A stretch of 64,000 nt of DNA from Thermoanaerobaculales bacterium. GTDB lineage: Bacteria > Acidobacteriota > Thermoanaerobaculia > Thermoanaerobaculales > Sulfomarinibacteraceae. The DNA lies in assembly GCA_035358815.1 (NCBI GenBank), contig DAOPQC010000010.1, forward strand, positions 1 through 64,000, in the 5' to 3' direction. This document shows positions 55,676 through 64,000 of this stretch, piece after piece. The notes under the pieces are model-generated. The model made no database searches and was not told the origin of the DNA. It worked only from the letters and a program-made list of their open reading frames with translations. Made by a program: the position numbers and the translations under genes. Numbering within the stretch: the stretch's first letter is position 1; every line of letters begins with the position of its first letter.

Positions 55676-58600
55676 TCGACTGTGGCTCGGACGCTGCTCG
55701 CGCTGATCCTTGGCTGCCCCGTGGCCGTGGGCGCCGCATCCCCGGTCACCGGGCCGTCGCGCTTGACGGCCGAGGCTGTGGCGGGCCTCCAGCTGCGGTC
55801 GATCGGGCCGGCGCTGATGTCGGGCCGGATCGCGGACATCGCGGTCGACCCCGGCGACCGGAGCACCTGGTACGTGGCGGTCGGCTCGGGAGGGGTCTGG
55901 AAGACCACCAACCGCGGCACCACCTGGACCCCGGTCTTCGATCACGAGGGATCGTACTCGATCGGATGCGTGTCCCTCGATCCGGGCAATCCCAACGTGG
56001 TGTGGGTCGGCACCGGCGAGAACATCGGCGGCCGCCACGTCGGCTTCGGCGACGGCGTCTACCGCAGCCGCGACGGCGGCGGCAGCTGGGAGCATCGCGG
56101 CCTGCGCGACTCTCAACACATCGCACGCATCCTGGTCGACCCGCGCGACCCGGACCTGGTGCTGGTCGCCAGTGAGGGTCCGCTGTGGTCGCCGGGCGGC
56201 GACCGGGGCCTGTTCAGGTCCACCGACGCCGGCGCGACCTGGACCAGGGTCCTCGGCGGCGGCGACTGGACCGGCGTCACCGACCTCGCCCGCGACCCGC
56301 GCGACCCCGACCTCCTCTACGCCGCAACCTGGCAGCGCCAGCGCTCGGTGGCGGTGGCGATCGACGGTGGGCCCGAGTCCGGCATCCACGCGTCGACCGA
56401 CGGCGGCGTCACCTGGCGCCGGCTGACCAGCGGCTTGCCCGAGGGCAACCTCGGCAAGATCGGGCTCGCGATATCGCCCCAGCAGCCCGACGTGGTGTAC
56501 GCGGCAATCGAGCTCGACCGCCGCAGCGGCGGCGTCTGGCGCTCGGCCGACCGCGGCGCGAGCTGGACCAAGATGTCCGACGCGGTGTCCGGGGCCACCG
56601 GCCCGCACTACTACCAGGAGCTGGTCGCGAGCCCCCACGCCTTCGACCGGATCTACCTGATGGACTGGCGCATCCAGGTCTCGGACGACGGCGGCGCCAC
56701 CTTCCGGCGCCTCAAGGAGGAGCACAAGCACTCCGACAACCACGCCCTGGCGTTCGACCCCGGCGATCCCGACTACCTGCTCGCCGGGACCGACGGCGGC
56801 CTCTACGAGAGCTTCGACCTCGCCGCGACGTGGCGGTTCGTCGCCAACCTGCCGGTCACCCAGTTCTACAAGGTCGCGGTCGATGACGCCGCGCCGTTCT
56901 ACAACGTCTACGGCGGCACCCAGGACAACTCCACCGAGAGCGGGCCGTCGCGCACCGACTCCGTCAACGGCATCTCGAACGCGGACTGGTACGTGCCCCT
57001 CGGCGCCGACGGCCACCAGCCGGCGACCGAGCCGGGCAACCCGGACATCGCGTACTGCGAGTGGCAGCAAGGCAACCTCGTCCGCCACGACCGCACCACC
57101 GGCGAGAACGTCTACATCCAGCCCCAGCCCGAGCCCGGCGACCCGCCGGAGCGCTGGAACTGGGACTCCCCGATCCTGGTCAGCCCCCACTCCGCGACCC
57201 GGCTCTACTACGCGAGCCAGAGGCTCTGGCGCTCGGACGATCGCGGCGACGGCTGGCGGCCGGTGAGCCCGGACCTGACCCGTGACGGCGACCGGATGCT
57301 CGAGCCGCTGATGGGGCGAATCTGGAGCTACGACTCTCCGTGGGACCTCGATGCGATGTCCGCCTACCACACCGTCACCTCGATCGCCGAGTCGCCGCTG
57401 GTCGAGGGCCTGCTGTACGCCGGCACCGACGACGGACTGATGCAGGTCAGCGAGGACGGGGGGGCGAGCTGGCGCCGCATCGAGGTGGGTTCGCTGCCCG
57501 GGGTGCCGGGCTCTGCCTTCGTCAACGACATCAAGGCCGACCTCCACCATCCCGACACCGTCTACGCCGCCCTCGACAACCACAAGCGCGGCGACTTCCG
57601 GCCGTTCCTGCTCGCGAGCTCCGACCGCGGCCGGAGCTGGCGCTCGATCGCCGGCGACCTCCCGGACCGCCACCTGGTGTGGCGCGTGGCCCAGGACCAT
57701 GTCCGCCCGGAGCTGATGTTCGCAGCGACCGAGTTCGGGCTGTTCTTCACGGTCGACGCCGGGGCCCACTGGGTCGAGCTCACCGGCGGCGTGCCGACGA
57801 TCTCGTTCCGCGACCTCGCCATCCAGCGCCGCGAGAACGACCTGGTCGCGGCATCGTTCGGGCGCGGCCTCTTCATCCTCGACGACTACTCGCCGCTGCG
57901 CGAGCTGTCCGACGAGCTGCTGGGGCGCGAGGCGGCCCTGCTCGGCGTCCGCCGCGCCTGGTGGTACGTCGAGCGCAGCCTGTGGGGCGGCCGCGGCGCC
58001 GCCGACCAGGGCGCCGCCACCTTCGTCGCTGCGAACCCGCCATTCGGCGCGGTCTTCACGTACCACCTGGCCGACGGCCTCAGATCGAGCAAGGAGGCCC
58101 GCCGGGAGCGCGAGCTCGAGCTCGAGAAGACCGGCGCCAGCACGCCCTACCCGGGGTGGGACCAGCTCGAGCGCGAGCGGCGCGAGCAGGCGCCGGCGAT
58201 CGTGCTGACCGTCCGCGACGCCGACGGCGCCGTCGTGCGCCGGATCGAAGGGCCGACCGGCAAGGGCTTCCACCGGGTGGCGTGGGACCTGCGCTCGCCA
58301 AGCCCGAAGCCGATCACCGCCACGCCGCGGCACAGCGAGTGGGAGGAGGAGGACGAGCGGCCGGGCTCCGGCTACCTGGTCGCGCCCGGGCGCTACACGG
58401 TGACCCTGTCCAAGCGCGTCCAGGGGGTGGTCACCGACCTCGCCGGGCCGGTCGGCTTCGAGGTCGAGCGCCTGCGCGAGGGGGCCCTCCCCGGGGCCCC
58501 GCCGGCGGAGACGGCGGCCTTCCTGGCGCGCGCGGCCCGGGTCGAGCTGGCGATCAGCGGCGCCGCCGAGGCCCTGACCGATGCCGTGGCCAGGGTCGGC

Positions 58601-58984
58601 CGGCTGCGGACGGCGCTCGACCGGTCGACGCTCGCGCCGGGCAGCGACCTCGACCGCGAGCTTCGCGCGCTCGAGCAGCGGCTCCACGCGATCGACGAGG
58701 GGCTATCCGGCAACCGCAGCCGCCGCGAGATCGGGGAGCCGATCGAGCCGCCGGTCGCCCTCAGGCTGCGGATCGCGATCGAGAGCGTCGGTGCCGCCAC
58801 CTACGGGCCCACCGCGACCCACCGGCGCAGCCTCGCACTCGCCGAGCAGCTGTTCGCGCAGCACCAGGACGACCTCCGGCAGGCGATCGACGTCGATCTC
58901 CCCGCGCTCGAGCAGCGCCTGGCGGCGGCCGGAGTGCCATGGACCACGGGCCGGCCGGTGCCCGACCCTGCGCCGGCGCCGTGA
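55673..58984 (+). CDS. secreted BNR/sortilin-type beta-propeller protein
   Basis: A 1103-residue exported protein (signal peptide about 1-22, STVARTLLALILGCPVAVGAAS). Asp-box motifs of the S/T-x-D-x-G-x-x-W type recur through residues 60-720 (SRDGGGSWE, STDAGATWT, STDGGVTWR, SADRGASWT, SEDGGASWR, SSDRGRSWR). These build one or two beta-propellers as in VPS10/sortilin and glycosyl hydrolase-like proteins. No sialidase catalytic arginine triad was identified. The last 300 residues are a mixed domain plus a helical tail. These proteins are common in Acidobacteriota-like genomes. The role is unknown, with binding more likely than catalysis. Confidence 0.85.
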   Translation: MSTVARTLLALILGCPVAVGAASPVTGPSRLTAEAVAGLQLRSIGPALMSGRIADIAVDPGDRSTWYVAVGSGGVWKTTNRGTTWTPVFDHEGSYSIGCVSLDPGNPNVVWVGTGENIGGRHVGFGDGVYRSRDGGGSWEHRGLRDSQHIARILVDPRDPDLVLVASEGPLWSPGGDRGLFRSTDAGATWTRVLGGGDWTGVTDLARDPRDPDLLYAATWQRQRSVAVAIDGGPESGIHASTDGGVTWRRLTSGLPEGNLGKIGLAISPQQPDVVYAAIELDRRSGGVWRSADRGASWTKMSDAVSGATGPHYYQELVASPHAFDRIYLMDWRIQVSDDGGATFRRLKEEHKHSDNHALAFDPGDPDYLLAGTDGGLYESFDLAATWRFVANLPVTQFYKVAVDDAAPFYNVYGGTQDNSTESGPSRTDSVNGISNADWYVPLGADGHQPATEPGNPDIAYCEWQQGNLVRHDRTTGENVYIQPQPEPGDPPERWNWDSPILVSPHSATRLYYASQRLWRSDDRGDGWRPVSPDLTRDGDRMLEPLMGRIWSYDSPWDLDAMSAYHTVTSIAESPLVEGLLYAGTDDGLMQVSEDGGASWRRIEVGSLPGVPGSAFVNDIKADLHHPDTVYAALDNHKRGDFRPFLLASSDRGRSWRSIAGDLPDRHLVWRVAQDHVRPELMFAATEFGLFFTVDAGAHWVELTGGVPTISFRDLAIQRRENDLVAASFGRGLFILDDYSPLRELSDELLGREAALLGVRRAWWYVERSLWGGRGAADQGAATFVAANPPFGAVFTYHLADGLRSSKEARRERELELEKTGASTPYPGWDQLERERREQAPAIVLTVRDADGAVVRRIEGPTGKGFHRVAWDLRSPSPKPITATPRHSEWEEEDERPGSGYLVAPGRYTVTLSKRVQGVVTDLAGPVGFEVERLREGALPGAPPAETAAFLARAARVELAISGAAEALTDAVARVGRLRTALDRSTLAPGSDLDRELRALEQRLHAIDEGLSGNRSRREIGEPIEPPVALRLRIAIESVGAATYGPTATHRRSLALAEQLFAQHQDDLRQAIDVDLPALEQRLAAAGVPWTTGRPVPDPAPAP

Positions 58985-59018
58985 GCGGCGGACCGGCGTT
59001 CCGGTGGCGGAGTCAGTG

Positions 59019-60344
59019 ATGGCAGCGCGCCGCGCCCCGGCCGGGACTCGGGGACGTCCAGGAGGCCACTCCCCCACCCGCCACCGTTGCTGGCGGGCGA
59101 TCGCCTCGGCCGGGCTGCTGCTCGCCGCCGGCGCCGCGTGCGCTCCGGCCCCGCCGCCCGCCGACGACCGCGACGCGGGCGCGCCTGCTGCCGCGGCGCC
59201 CGCCGGTCTCCACTCGATCGAGCTCCAGGGAGACGCAGCCTCCCGGTACGAAACCGAGTCCGACGGCCGGTCGCACCTCGGGGCCGTCATCGCGCGCCGA
59301 TTTCCCGATCTCGCGGTGGCGGCCTGCCTCGAGCGCGCCGCGCAGGCCCACGCCGATCTCCCGGCCGGTCTCGATCTCCAGGTCCCGCTGGCCTTCACCG
59401 AGTTCGCCCTGCACTGGGCGGGGTGCCCGGATCCGACGACCAGCCTGTCGGTGCTGCTGACCAGCGAGCCCGGCCCCGGTCCGATGCTCGAGCAGCTTGC
59501 GATGGTGCTCCACGGCGCCAGCTTCACCCACGTCGGCGCCGCCACCTCGCCGGCGACGCCGCCGTACGCCGCCCGCTGGTTCGTCCTGCTGGTCGACCGC
59601 CGGATGAGCATGAGCCCGGTCGAGTCCGCGGGCGAGCCGGGAGCGCAGTTGCCGCTCCAGTTCCGGCTCGACGAACGGTACACCGGGGCGACGATCGCCG
59701 TGACCCGTCCGCGCGGCGAGATCGAGGAGTCCGCCGTCGGGTTGAGCAACGGCACCGCGGTCGCCGGCGTCAGGCTGGCGGACGAGGTCGGCACCCAGTG
59801 GATCGAGCTGATCGGTCATGGGCCGAGCGGGCCGGAGGTGCTGGCGCTGTTCCCGGTCGAGGTCGGCCGGCAACCGCCCCGGCGATGGGTCGGCAGGCCG
59901 GTCGCCGACGAGTCCTGGGTGGACACCACCGAGGAAGCGGAGTCGCTCGCGGCGCGGCTCGTCGATGAGGACCGCTCCCGCTTCGGCCTGGCCCGGCTCG
60001 AATGGGACCCCCAGCTCGCCGCGATCGCGCGAGCCCACAGCTCCGAGATGGCCGACGAGGGCTACTTTGCCCACCTGTCGCCGCGCACCGGCAGCGTCGT
60101 CGACCGGCTCGAGCAGTCCGGGTACCCGGCGACGTTCGCGGCCGAGAACATCGCCATGGCGCCGACTCTCGGCGAGGCACACGACCGCCTGATGCAGAGC
60201 CCGGGGCACCGCGCCGCGGTGCTCACCCCGAACGCCACGCACTTCGGGATCGGGGTGGTCAGCCGCCACGACCCGCGCCTCGGCACGGTCCACCACCTCA
60301 CCCAGCTCTTCGTGCGCCGCTCCCCGGCCCCGGACGGCCGCTGA
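59019..60344 (+). CDS. CAP (SCP/PR1)-domain protein, probable lipoprotein
   Basis: A 441-residue protein. The N-terminus has a hydrophobic stretch ending AGAAC (C41), a plausible lipobox, although the 25 residues before it are long and basic. Residues 60-290 form an unassigned beta-rich domain. Residues about 300-435 form a CAP domain with ARAHSSEMADEGYFAHLSP, AENIAM and the HxIM/GIGV region. GGAG precedes the ATG at 59019. It starts 35 nt after the BNR gene, so the two may be co-transcribed. Confidence 0.8.
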   Translation: MAARRAPAGTRGRPGGHSPTRHRCWRAIASAGLLLAAGAACAPAPPPADDRDAGAPAAAAPAGLHSIELQGDAASRYETESDGRSHLGAVIARRFPDLAVAACLERAAQAHADLPAGLDLQVPLAFTEFALHWAGCPDPTTSLSVLLTSEPGPGPMLEQLAMVLHGASFTHVGAATSPATPPYAARWFVLLVDRRMSMSPVESAGEPGAQLPLQFRLDERYTGATIAVTRPRGEIEESAVGLSNGTAVAGVRLADEVGTQWIELIGHGPSGPEVLALFPVEVGRQPPRRWVGRPVADESWVDTTEEAESLAARLVDEDRSRFGLARLEWDPQLAAIARAHSSEMADEGYFAHLSPRTGSVVDRLEQSGYPATFAAENIAMAPTLGEAHDRLMQSPGHRAAVLTPNATHFGIGVVSRHDPRLGTVHHLTQLFVRRSPAPDGR

Positions 60345-60436
60345 CCGCGGCCGGTCCCGACCCTTCCCGGTTTGCGCCAGTTCCGTTACCCTGTGTCCGA
60401 CGCATCGGTAACGACGGCTCGGGAGGAGGGCTCGCA

Positions 60437-61549
60437 ATGAGGCGCACGTCGATGGCCGGCGATCGGCGAGGGGCACCTCTCGAGATCGTCGCCCTCCCCG
60501 ACGGAGTGACCGAGGACCAGTGGCAGCGCGAGCTGGACGGTTGGCAGAACCCCCGCCTGCGCGCCCTGCTCGGCTGCCTGCGCCGGCTCGACGGGGCGCA
60601 CGAGAGCAACGTTGCCATCCTCAACTGCTCGCCGGCCCGTCTGACGGTGATGTGGGCGACCGTCCGCGAGGTCGCCGGCCTGATCCGCACCGACCTCGCG
60701 CCGCTGCTCGCCGAGCCGTCTCCAATCCCCGCCCTCGACGCGAGCCGCCAGTCGGTGGCGGCCGGCCTCGGCCACCTCGACGCCACCCTGTTCGCGCAGA
60801 TCGATGCCTTGCCTCGCGATGTCGTTGCGCGCGACGAGCACGAGCTGCGGCGGTTCCTGTGCGCCGCCGTCGGCCAGATCCACGCCTTCCTCCAGGACTC
60901 CTTCGGCAGCCTGATGGCGAGCGATCCCCGCGGCCGGCACGACGCCGACTACTACCTCTCCAAGGAGTTCCCGCGCGACGTCGAGGAGTCGGAGTGGCTG
61001 TATGCGTCGGTGCTGGCTCTTGACGCCGACTTCCGCGACATCGAGCGCGAGCGGCGGGCGATCTTCCCGCCCGTCCTCGAGCGCATCGCCGGGCACCAGC
61101 ACCTGCCGGACCCGGCGGAGTGGGCCGCCATGCACGCCTTCCTGCGCCGCCTCGGCGCCGACTTCGCCGCCCGGCTGCGGACGATCCTGCTGCTGCGCGC
61201 GATCCGCCTGACCGAGCTCGAGCTGCTGTCCCACCACGCGACCGAGATCCCGATCACGTGCCGCGTCCTGATCGAGCTCCACGAGTCGGGCCGCCAGTCG
61301 GTCAGCGCCCTGTCCTTCGCCCGCGCCGCCCAAGCGGACGGCGAGGTCGGCCAGCGGATGGCGATGCTCGTGGATGCCACGGTCAGCGGGCGGCTGCTGC
61401 CCCACGCCCGGGCCCTCGACGACTCGCTGCGCGATCTCGGGGCCTTCATCCCGATCTGGCGCCAGGGGATCAGCCAGCGCCGCGCCCTGGCCTTCCGGGG
61501 AACCGGCAACCCCGTCCCGGGCGGCAAGCCCGCCGCTGCCCGCTCCTGA
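60437..61549 (+). CDS. hypothetical protein, helical
   Basis: A 370-residue protein that is predicted by eye to be mostly alpha-helical and soluble, with several His/Glu-rich helices (for example DEHELRRFLCAAVGQIHAFLQ and LRAIRLTELELLSHHATEIP). I do not recognise a domain. The ATG at 60437 follows GGGAGGAGGG, a strong ribosome binding site. It is a single gene convergent with the next one. Confidence 0.65.
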   Translation: MRRTSMAGDRRGAPLEIVALPDGVTEDQWQRELDGWQNPRLRALLGCLRRLDGAHESNVAILNCSPARLTVMWATVREVAGLIRTDLAPLLAEPSPIPALDASRQSVAAGLGHLDATLFAQIDALPRDVVARDEHELRRFLCAAVGQIHAFLQDSFGSLMASDPRGRHDADYYLSKEFPRDVEESEWLYASVLALDADFRDIERERRAIFPPVLERIAGHQHLPDPAEWAAMHAFLRRLGADFAARLRTILLLRAIRLTELELLSHHATEIPITCRVLIELHESGRQSVSALSFARAAQADGEVGQRMAMLVDATVSGRLLPHARALDDSLRDLGAFIPIWRQGISQRRALAFRGTGNPVPGGKPAAARS

Positions 61550-61576
61550 GGCCGCCGCCCGTCGCGGCCCGGCCTC

Positions 61577-61915
61577 TCAGAAGTCGAACTGCAGCGAGGC
61601 CTGGCCCTCGAGCTTCTCCAGCCAGTGCAGCCGGAACGAGCCGCCGCCGAGGGGCTCGAGCTCGAAGTGCGGCGGCCGCTTCTTCTCCCATGGGATCAGC
61701 CCGTGGCGCTCGAAGAAGTGGCGGATGCCCGGCGACCGGAGCTCGGGCGCGCTGCTCCAAAAGCTCGCGGTGAGCGGCACCCGGATCGGCCGGATCTGGC
61801 CGGGCAGGTGGAGCGTCACCTCGGTCCACTCGGGCCGGAAGTAGAGGCTCACGTTGTCCTCCTGCACCCGCAGCCCGAAGCCGCCGCCCCCGTCGTTCCA
61901 CGCCGAGACGATCAT
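61577..61915 (-). CDS. small hypothetical protein
   Basis: A 112-residue beta-rich protein (MIVSAWNDGGGGFGLRV, SLYFRPEWTEVTLHLPG) with a C-terminal stretch ending LEGQASLQFDF. I see no known domain. The ATG at 61915 is favoured. A longer TTG-initiated form from 61963 is possible. A TAACGT -10-like box lies about 30 nt upstream. The gene is downstream of pfkA on the same strand. Confidence 0.55.
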   Translation of the reverse strand: MIVSAWNDGGGGFGLRVQEDNVSLYFRPEWTEVTLHLPGQIRPIRVPLTASFWSSAPELRSPGIRHFFERHGLIPWEKKRPPHFELEPLGGGSFRLHWLEKLEGQASLQFDF

Positions 61916-61980
61916 GACTGTGCGATCCGCCTTAACGTTACCATTTTCAGCGCGATGCGACAACGCCGACGGAGCCTTTC

Positions 61981-62032
61981 GCGGCCGGAGGCCGCCCGGC
62001 GCCGGGACGCCAGCGGCCGGGTCAACCGGCCG
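61981..62032 (-). terminator. GC-rich hairpins at the 3' end of pfkA
   Basis: CGGCCGG/CCGGCCG (62014-62020 and 62026-62032, 5-nt loop) spans the stop codon. GCGGCC/GGCCGC (61981-61986 and 61990-61995) lies just beyond. There is no U-run, so they are weak terminator candidates. Confidence 0.3.
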
Positions 62033-63125
62033 GGTCGCCGAACGAGATCCCGAGGTCGCGCGCCGTGTCCATCACGTCGCTGTCCAGCGGCACGCTCTTC
62101 ATGCGGCTGGTCGCGACCTCCAGCGGCACCGCGTGGACGTTCGGGGGATCGAGCGCCACCATGCAGTTGAAGGTCCGCGCCTCGATCATGCGGACCGCCG
62201 CGGCGCCGAAGCGCAGGGCGAGCAGCCGGTCCAGAGTCGTGGGCGCACCGCCCCGCTGGAGGTGCCCGAGCACCACGGCCCGGGTCTCCTTGCCGGTGCG
62301 GTCGGCGATCTCCCGGGCCACCAGCTCCGCGATGCCGCCGAGCTGCACCTCGCGACCCAGCTCGTGGCCCTTGACCGACATCTCGCCGCCCACCGGCTTC
62401 GCGCCCTCGGCCACGACCACGATGCTGAACCGCCGGCCGCGCGCCTCGCGATCGTTGATCTTGTCGCAGACCGCGTCGAAGTCGAACGGGATCTCCGGGA
62501 TCAGGATGACGTCCGCAGTCGAGGCGACACCGGCGTAAAGCGCGATCCAGCCCGCGTAGCGGCCCATGACCTCGACCACCATTACCCGCTCGTGCGCCTC
62601 CGCCGTCGAGTGCAGGCGGTCGATCGCCTCGGAAGCGACCATCACCGCGGTGTCGAAGCCGAAGGTCGCCACCGTACCCGAGAGGTCGTTGTCGATGGTC
62701 TTCGGCACTCCGACCACCGGCATGCCCTTGACCGCGAAGCGTGACGCGATCCGCATCGAGCCGTCGCCGCCGATCGCGATCAGGGCATCCAGGCGCAGCC
62801 GCCGGAACGCCTCCATGACCTCGTCCGAGCGATCGACCAGCACCACCTTGCCATCCGGCAGCCGGGTCGGGTACTCGAACGGGCTGTTGCGGTTGGTCGT
62901 GCCGAGGATGGTGCCACCGACGTGGGTGATGCCGCGCACCGAGTCGCGGTCGAGCTGCATGATCTTCGAGGTGTCGAGCAGGCCCTCGTAGCCCTTGCGG
63001 ATGCCGAGCACCTCCCAGCCTCGCCGCAGCGCCGACAGCACGATCGCCCGGATCACCGCGTTCAAGCCCGGCGCATCACCGCCGCCGGTGTTGACCGCGA
63101 TGCGCTGGATGGGGCGTTCCGTCAC
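62022..63125 (-). CDS. pfkA: 6-phosphofructokinase
   Basis: A 367-residue glycolytic kinase. The N-terminus IAVNTGGGDAPGLNAVIR, the phosphoryl-donor loop GGDGS at 119-123 and the fructose-6-phosphate/catalytic PKTIDND at 141-147 are clear. GGDGS (Gly rather than Asp) favours ATP as donor. PKTIDND (Lys in place of the Gly of E. coli PfkA) is the version seen in the mixed/long group that includes PPi enzymes. The GTG at 63125 has GGAGGTGA upstream. The small protein at 61577 lies downstream on the same strand. Confidence 0.93.
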   Translation of the reverse strand: MTERPIQRIAVNTGGGDAPGLNAVIRAIVLSALRRGWEVLGIRKGYEGLLDTSKIMQLDRDSVRGITHVGGTILGTTNRNSPFEYPTRLPDGKVVLVDRSDEVMEAFRRLRLDALIAIGGDGSMRIASRFAVKGMPVVGVPKTIDNDLSGTVATFGFDTAVMVASEAIDRLHSTAEAHERVMVVEVMGRYAGWIALYAGVASTADVILIPEIPFDFDAVCDKINDREARGRRFSIVVVAEGAKPVGGEMSVKGHELGREVQLGGIAELVAREIADRTGKETRAVVLGHLQRGGAPTTLDRLLALRFGAAAVRMIEARTFNCMVALDPPNVHAVPLEVATSRMKSVPLDSDVMDTARDLGISFGDPAG

Positions 63126-63228
63126 GACGTCACCTCCGCTACGCACGAGTGTACCGGGGCGGGCCTGTCGCCGAGCCGCTGCTCGCGCCGGCCCGACGGC
63201 CCGGCCCCCGGCCGGCCGGCCTGAGACA

Positions 63229-63258
63229 AGCGACCCCCGGTCTCGGCCGGGGGTCGCT
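63229..63258 (-). terminator. rho-independent-like terminator of the malate dehydrogenase gene
   Basis: AGCGACCCCCGG (63229-63240), a 6-nt loop and CCGGGGGTCGCT (63247-63258) form a perfect 12-bp stem. On the minus strand it is followed by TTGTCT. It lies 24 nt after the stop codon of the malate dehydrogenase gene. Confidence 0.6.
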
Positions 63259-63281
63259 CGGGTCCGATCTTCAGCTGCGCG

Positions 63282-64000
63282 TCACAGCGCTGCCAGCATG
63301 CCGTCGGCCTCGTTGCAGGTCTTGCGCACGCCGGCCACCGACTTGGCCAGCGCCGCCTTCTCGTCGTCGGTCAGGTCGAGCTCGATCACCTGCTCGACGC
63401 CGTTGGCGCCGAGGATCGCGGGCACGCCGACGAACAGGCCGCTGACGCCGTACTCTCCCTCGAGCTTGGCGCAGACCGGGATGATCTTGCGCTTGTCGTA
63501 GATGATCGCCTCGGCCATCTCGAGCGCCGCCCAGGCCGGCGACACGAAGGCGGAGCCGAATCCGAGCAGCCCGACCACCTCGCCACCGGCCTTGCGGGTG
63601 CGGGTCTCGATCGCCGCCAGGGTCTTTTCGTCGAGGAACTTGCCGACCGGGATGCCGGCGATCATGCACGAGCTGCGCACCGGGACCATGTCGTCGCCAT
63701 GGCCGCCGAGCACCACGGCGTTGACGTTCTCCACCGACACCTTCGCCGCCTCGGCGACGAAGTAGCAGTAGCGGCTGGAGTCGAGCTGCCCGGCCATGCC
63801 CACCAGCTTGTTCTTGGGCGGCGCCAGGGCCTTGTCGAGGGTGTAGACGATCGCGTCGAGCGGGTTGGCGATGCTGATGATGATGGCGTCCGGGCAGTGC
63901 GCCTTGATGCCCTGGGCGACCTCCTTGGTCACCTTGAGGTTGATCGCCAGCAGCTCCTCGCGGCTCGGGAACGTGCCGTCCGGCCGCGCCTTGCGAGGGA
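63282..64000 (-). CDS. mdh: malate dehydrogenase (LDH-like type), 5' end outside the window
   Basis: The C-terminal 239 codons of an NAD-dependent malate/lactate dehydrogenase. Visible features are IISIANPLDAIVYTL, VVLGGHGDDMVPV with the catalytic His, RTRKAGGEVVGLLGFGSAF and the C-terminal alpha-helical segment. Codons above 63932 (SREELLAINLKVTKEV) continue the family pattern, so the gene runs past the window end. Arg versus Gln at the specificity loop lies outside the window, so malate versus lactate rests on the GHGDDMVP motif, typical of MDH type 3. Confidence 0.9.
   Translation of the reverse strand, partial: PRKARPDGTFPSREELLAINLKVTKEVAQGIKAHCPDAIIISIANPLDAIVYTLDKALAPPKNKLVGMAGQLDSSRYCYFVAEAAKVSVENVNAVVLGGHGDDMVPVRSSCMIAGIPVGKFLDEKTLAAIETRTRKAGGEVVGLLGFGSAFVSPAWAALEMAEAIIYDKRKIIPVCAKLEGEYGVSGLFVGVPAILGANGVEQVIELDLTDDEKAALAKSVAGVRKTCNEADGMLAAL

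Noticed and set aside
53834..58687. 1617-codon open frame on the minus strand antisense to the M16 and BNR genes
   Set aside because: Low-complexity Arg/Gly/Val/Asp composition typical of the complement of GC-rich codons. The plus-strand frames have signal peptides, catalytic motifs and ribosome binding sites.

Overview
The window is about 64 kb of very GC-rich bacterial chromosome, tightly packed with genes on both strands. It reads as ordinary housekeeping and cell-envelope content, with no phage, insertion sequence, CRISPR array or RNA gene that I can recognise. A Gram-negative-type envelope is implied by Lgt/LspA, several probable lipoproteins and many exported peptidases. The mix of Ser/Thr kinase with PEGA domain, sortilin-type BNR protein, M1/M16/M28 exported peptidases, FecR-type anti-sigma protein, TPR proteins and 'choice-of-anchor' Ig-like repeats fits a high-GC Acidobacteriota lineage such as Thermoanaerobaculia. 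That placement is inference from gene style, not from a marker gene.

Layout. 1-9.9 kb: serine hydrolase and thioesterase, condensin partners scpA/scpB, an RNase H-fold exonuclease, a membrane protein paired with a cyclic 2,3-diphosphoglycerate synthetase homologue, a GYD protein and guaA. 9.9-21.5 kb: one long respiratory complex I operon (nuoA-E-F-G-H-J-K-L-M-N) ending in the NADH/NAD+-sensing repressor rex. nuoB, C, D and I are absent from it. 21.6-25.0 kb: PEGA-domain Ser/Thr kinase and TPR protein. 25.1-31 kb: glycosyltransferase, lipoprotein-processing cluster lspA-lgt-rluD-like, Rieske protein and aromatic amino acid hydroxylase. 31.1-37.9 kb: a cassette of ECF sigma factor, giant FecR-type anti-sigma protein and two ABC-2 type ATPase/permease pairs, all overlapping by about 4 to 14 nt. 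37.9-48 kb: murB, a huge M1 aminopeptidase with Ig-like repeats, a PilZ protein, a gshB-like/ogt/SnoaL operon and a TPR protein. 48-61 kb: secreted M28 peptidase, FmdB zinc ribbon, GH-like protein, M16 peptidase, BNR/sortilin protein and CAP-domain protein. 61.5-64 kb: pfkA and the 3' part of a malate dehydrogenase gene.

The most unusual signal is not a gene. A family of short tandem arrays, heptads (G-rich on one strand) and hexads (consensus TCCCGT), sits almost exclusively in intergenic DNA of the first 38 kb. The two array types occur in a fixed relative order, and at 30891-31076 they form a complete mirrored element. The G-rich strands have G-tracts with 3-nt (hexad) and 4-nt (heptad) loops, so quadruplex formation is a natural hypothesis.

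A second genome-style signal is that at least eight genes have a TANNNT -10 box only 6-8 nt before the start codon and no clear ribosome binding site. This suggests frequent leaderless transcription. Genes with longer leaders carry clear Shine-Dalgarno sequences, and a few have good sigma-70 promoters with TTGACG or similar at 17-nt spacing.
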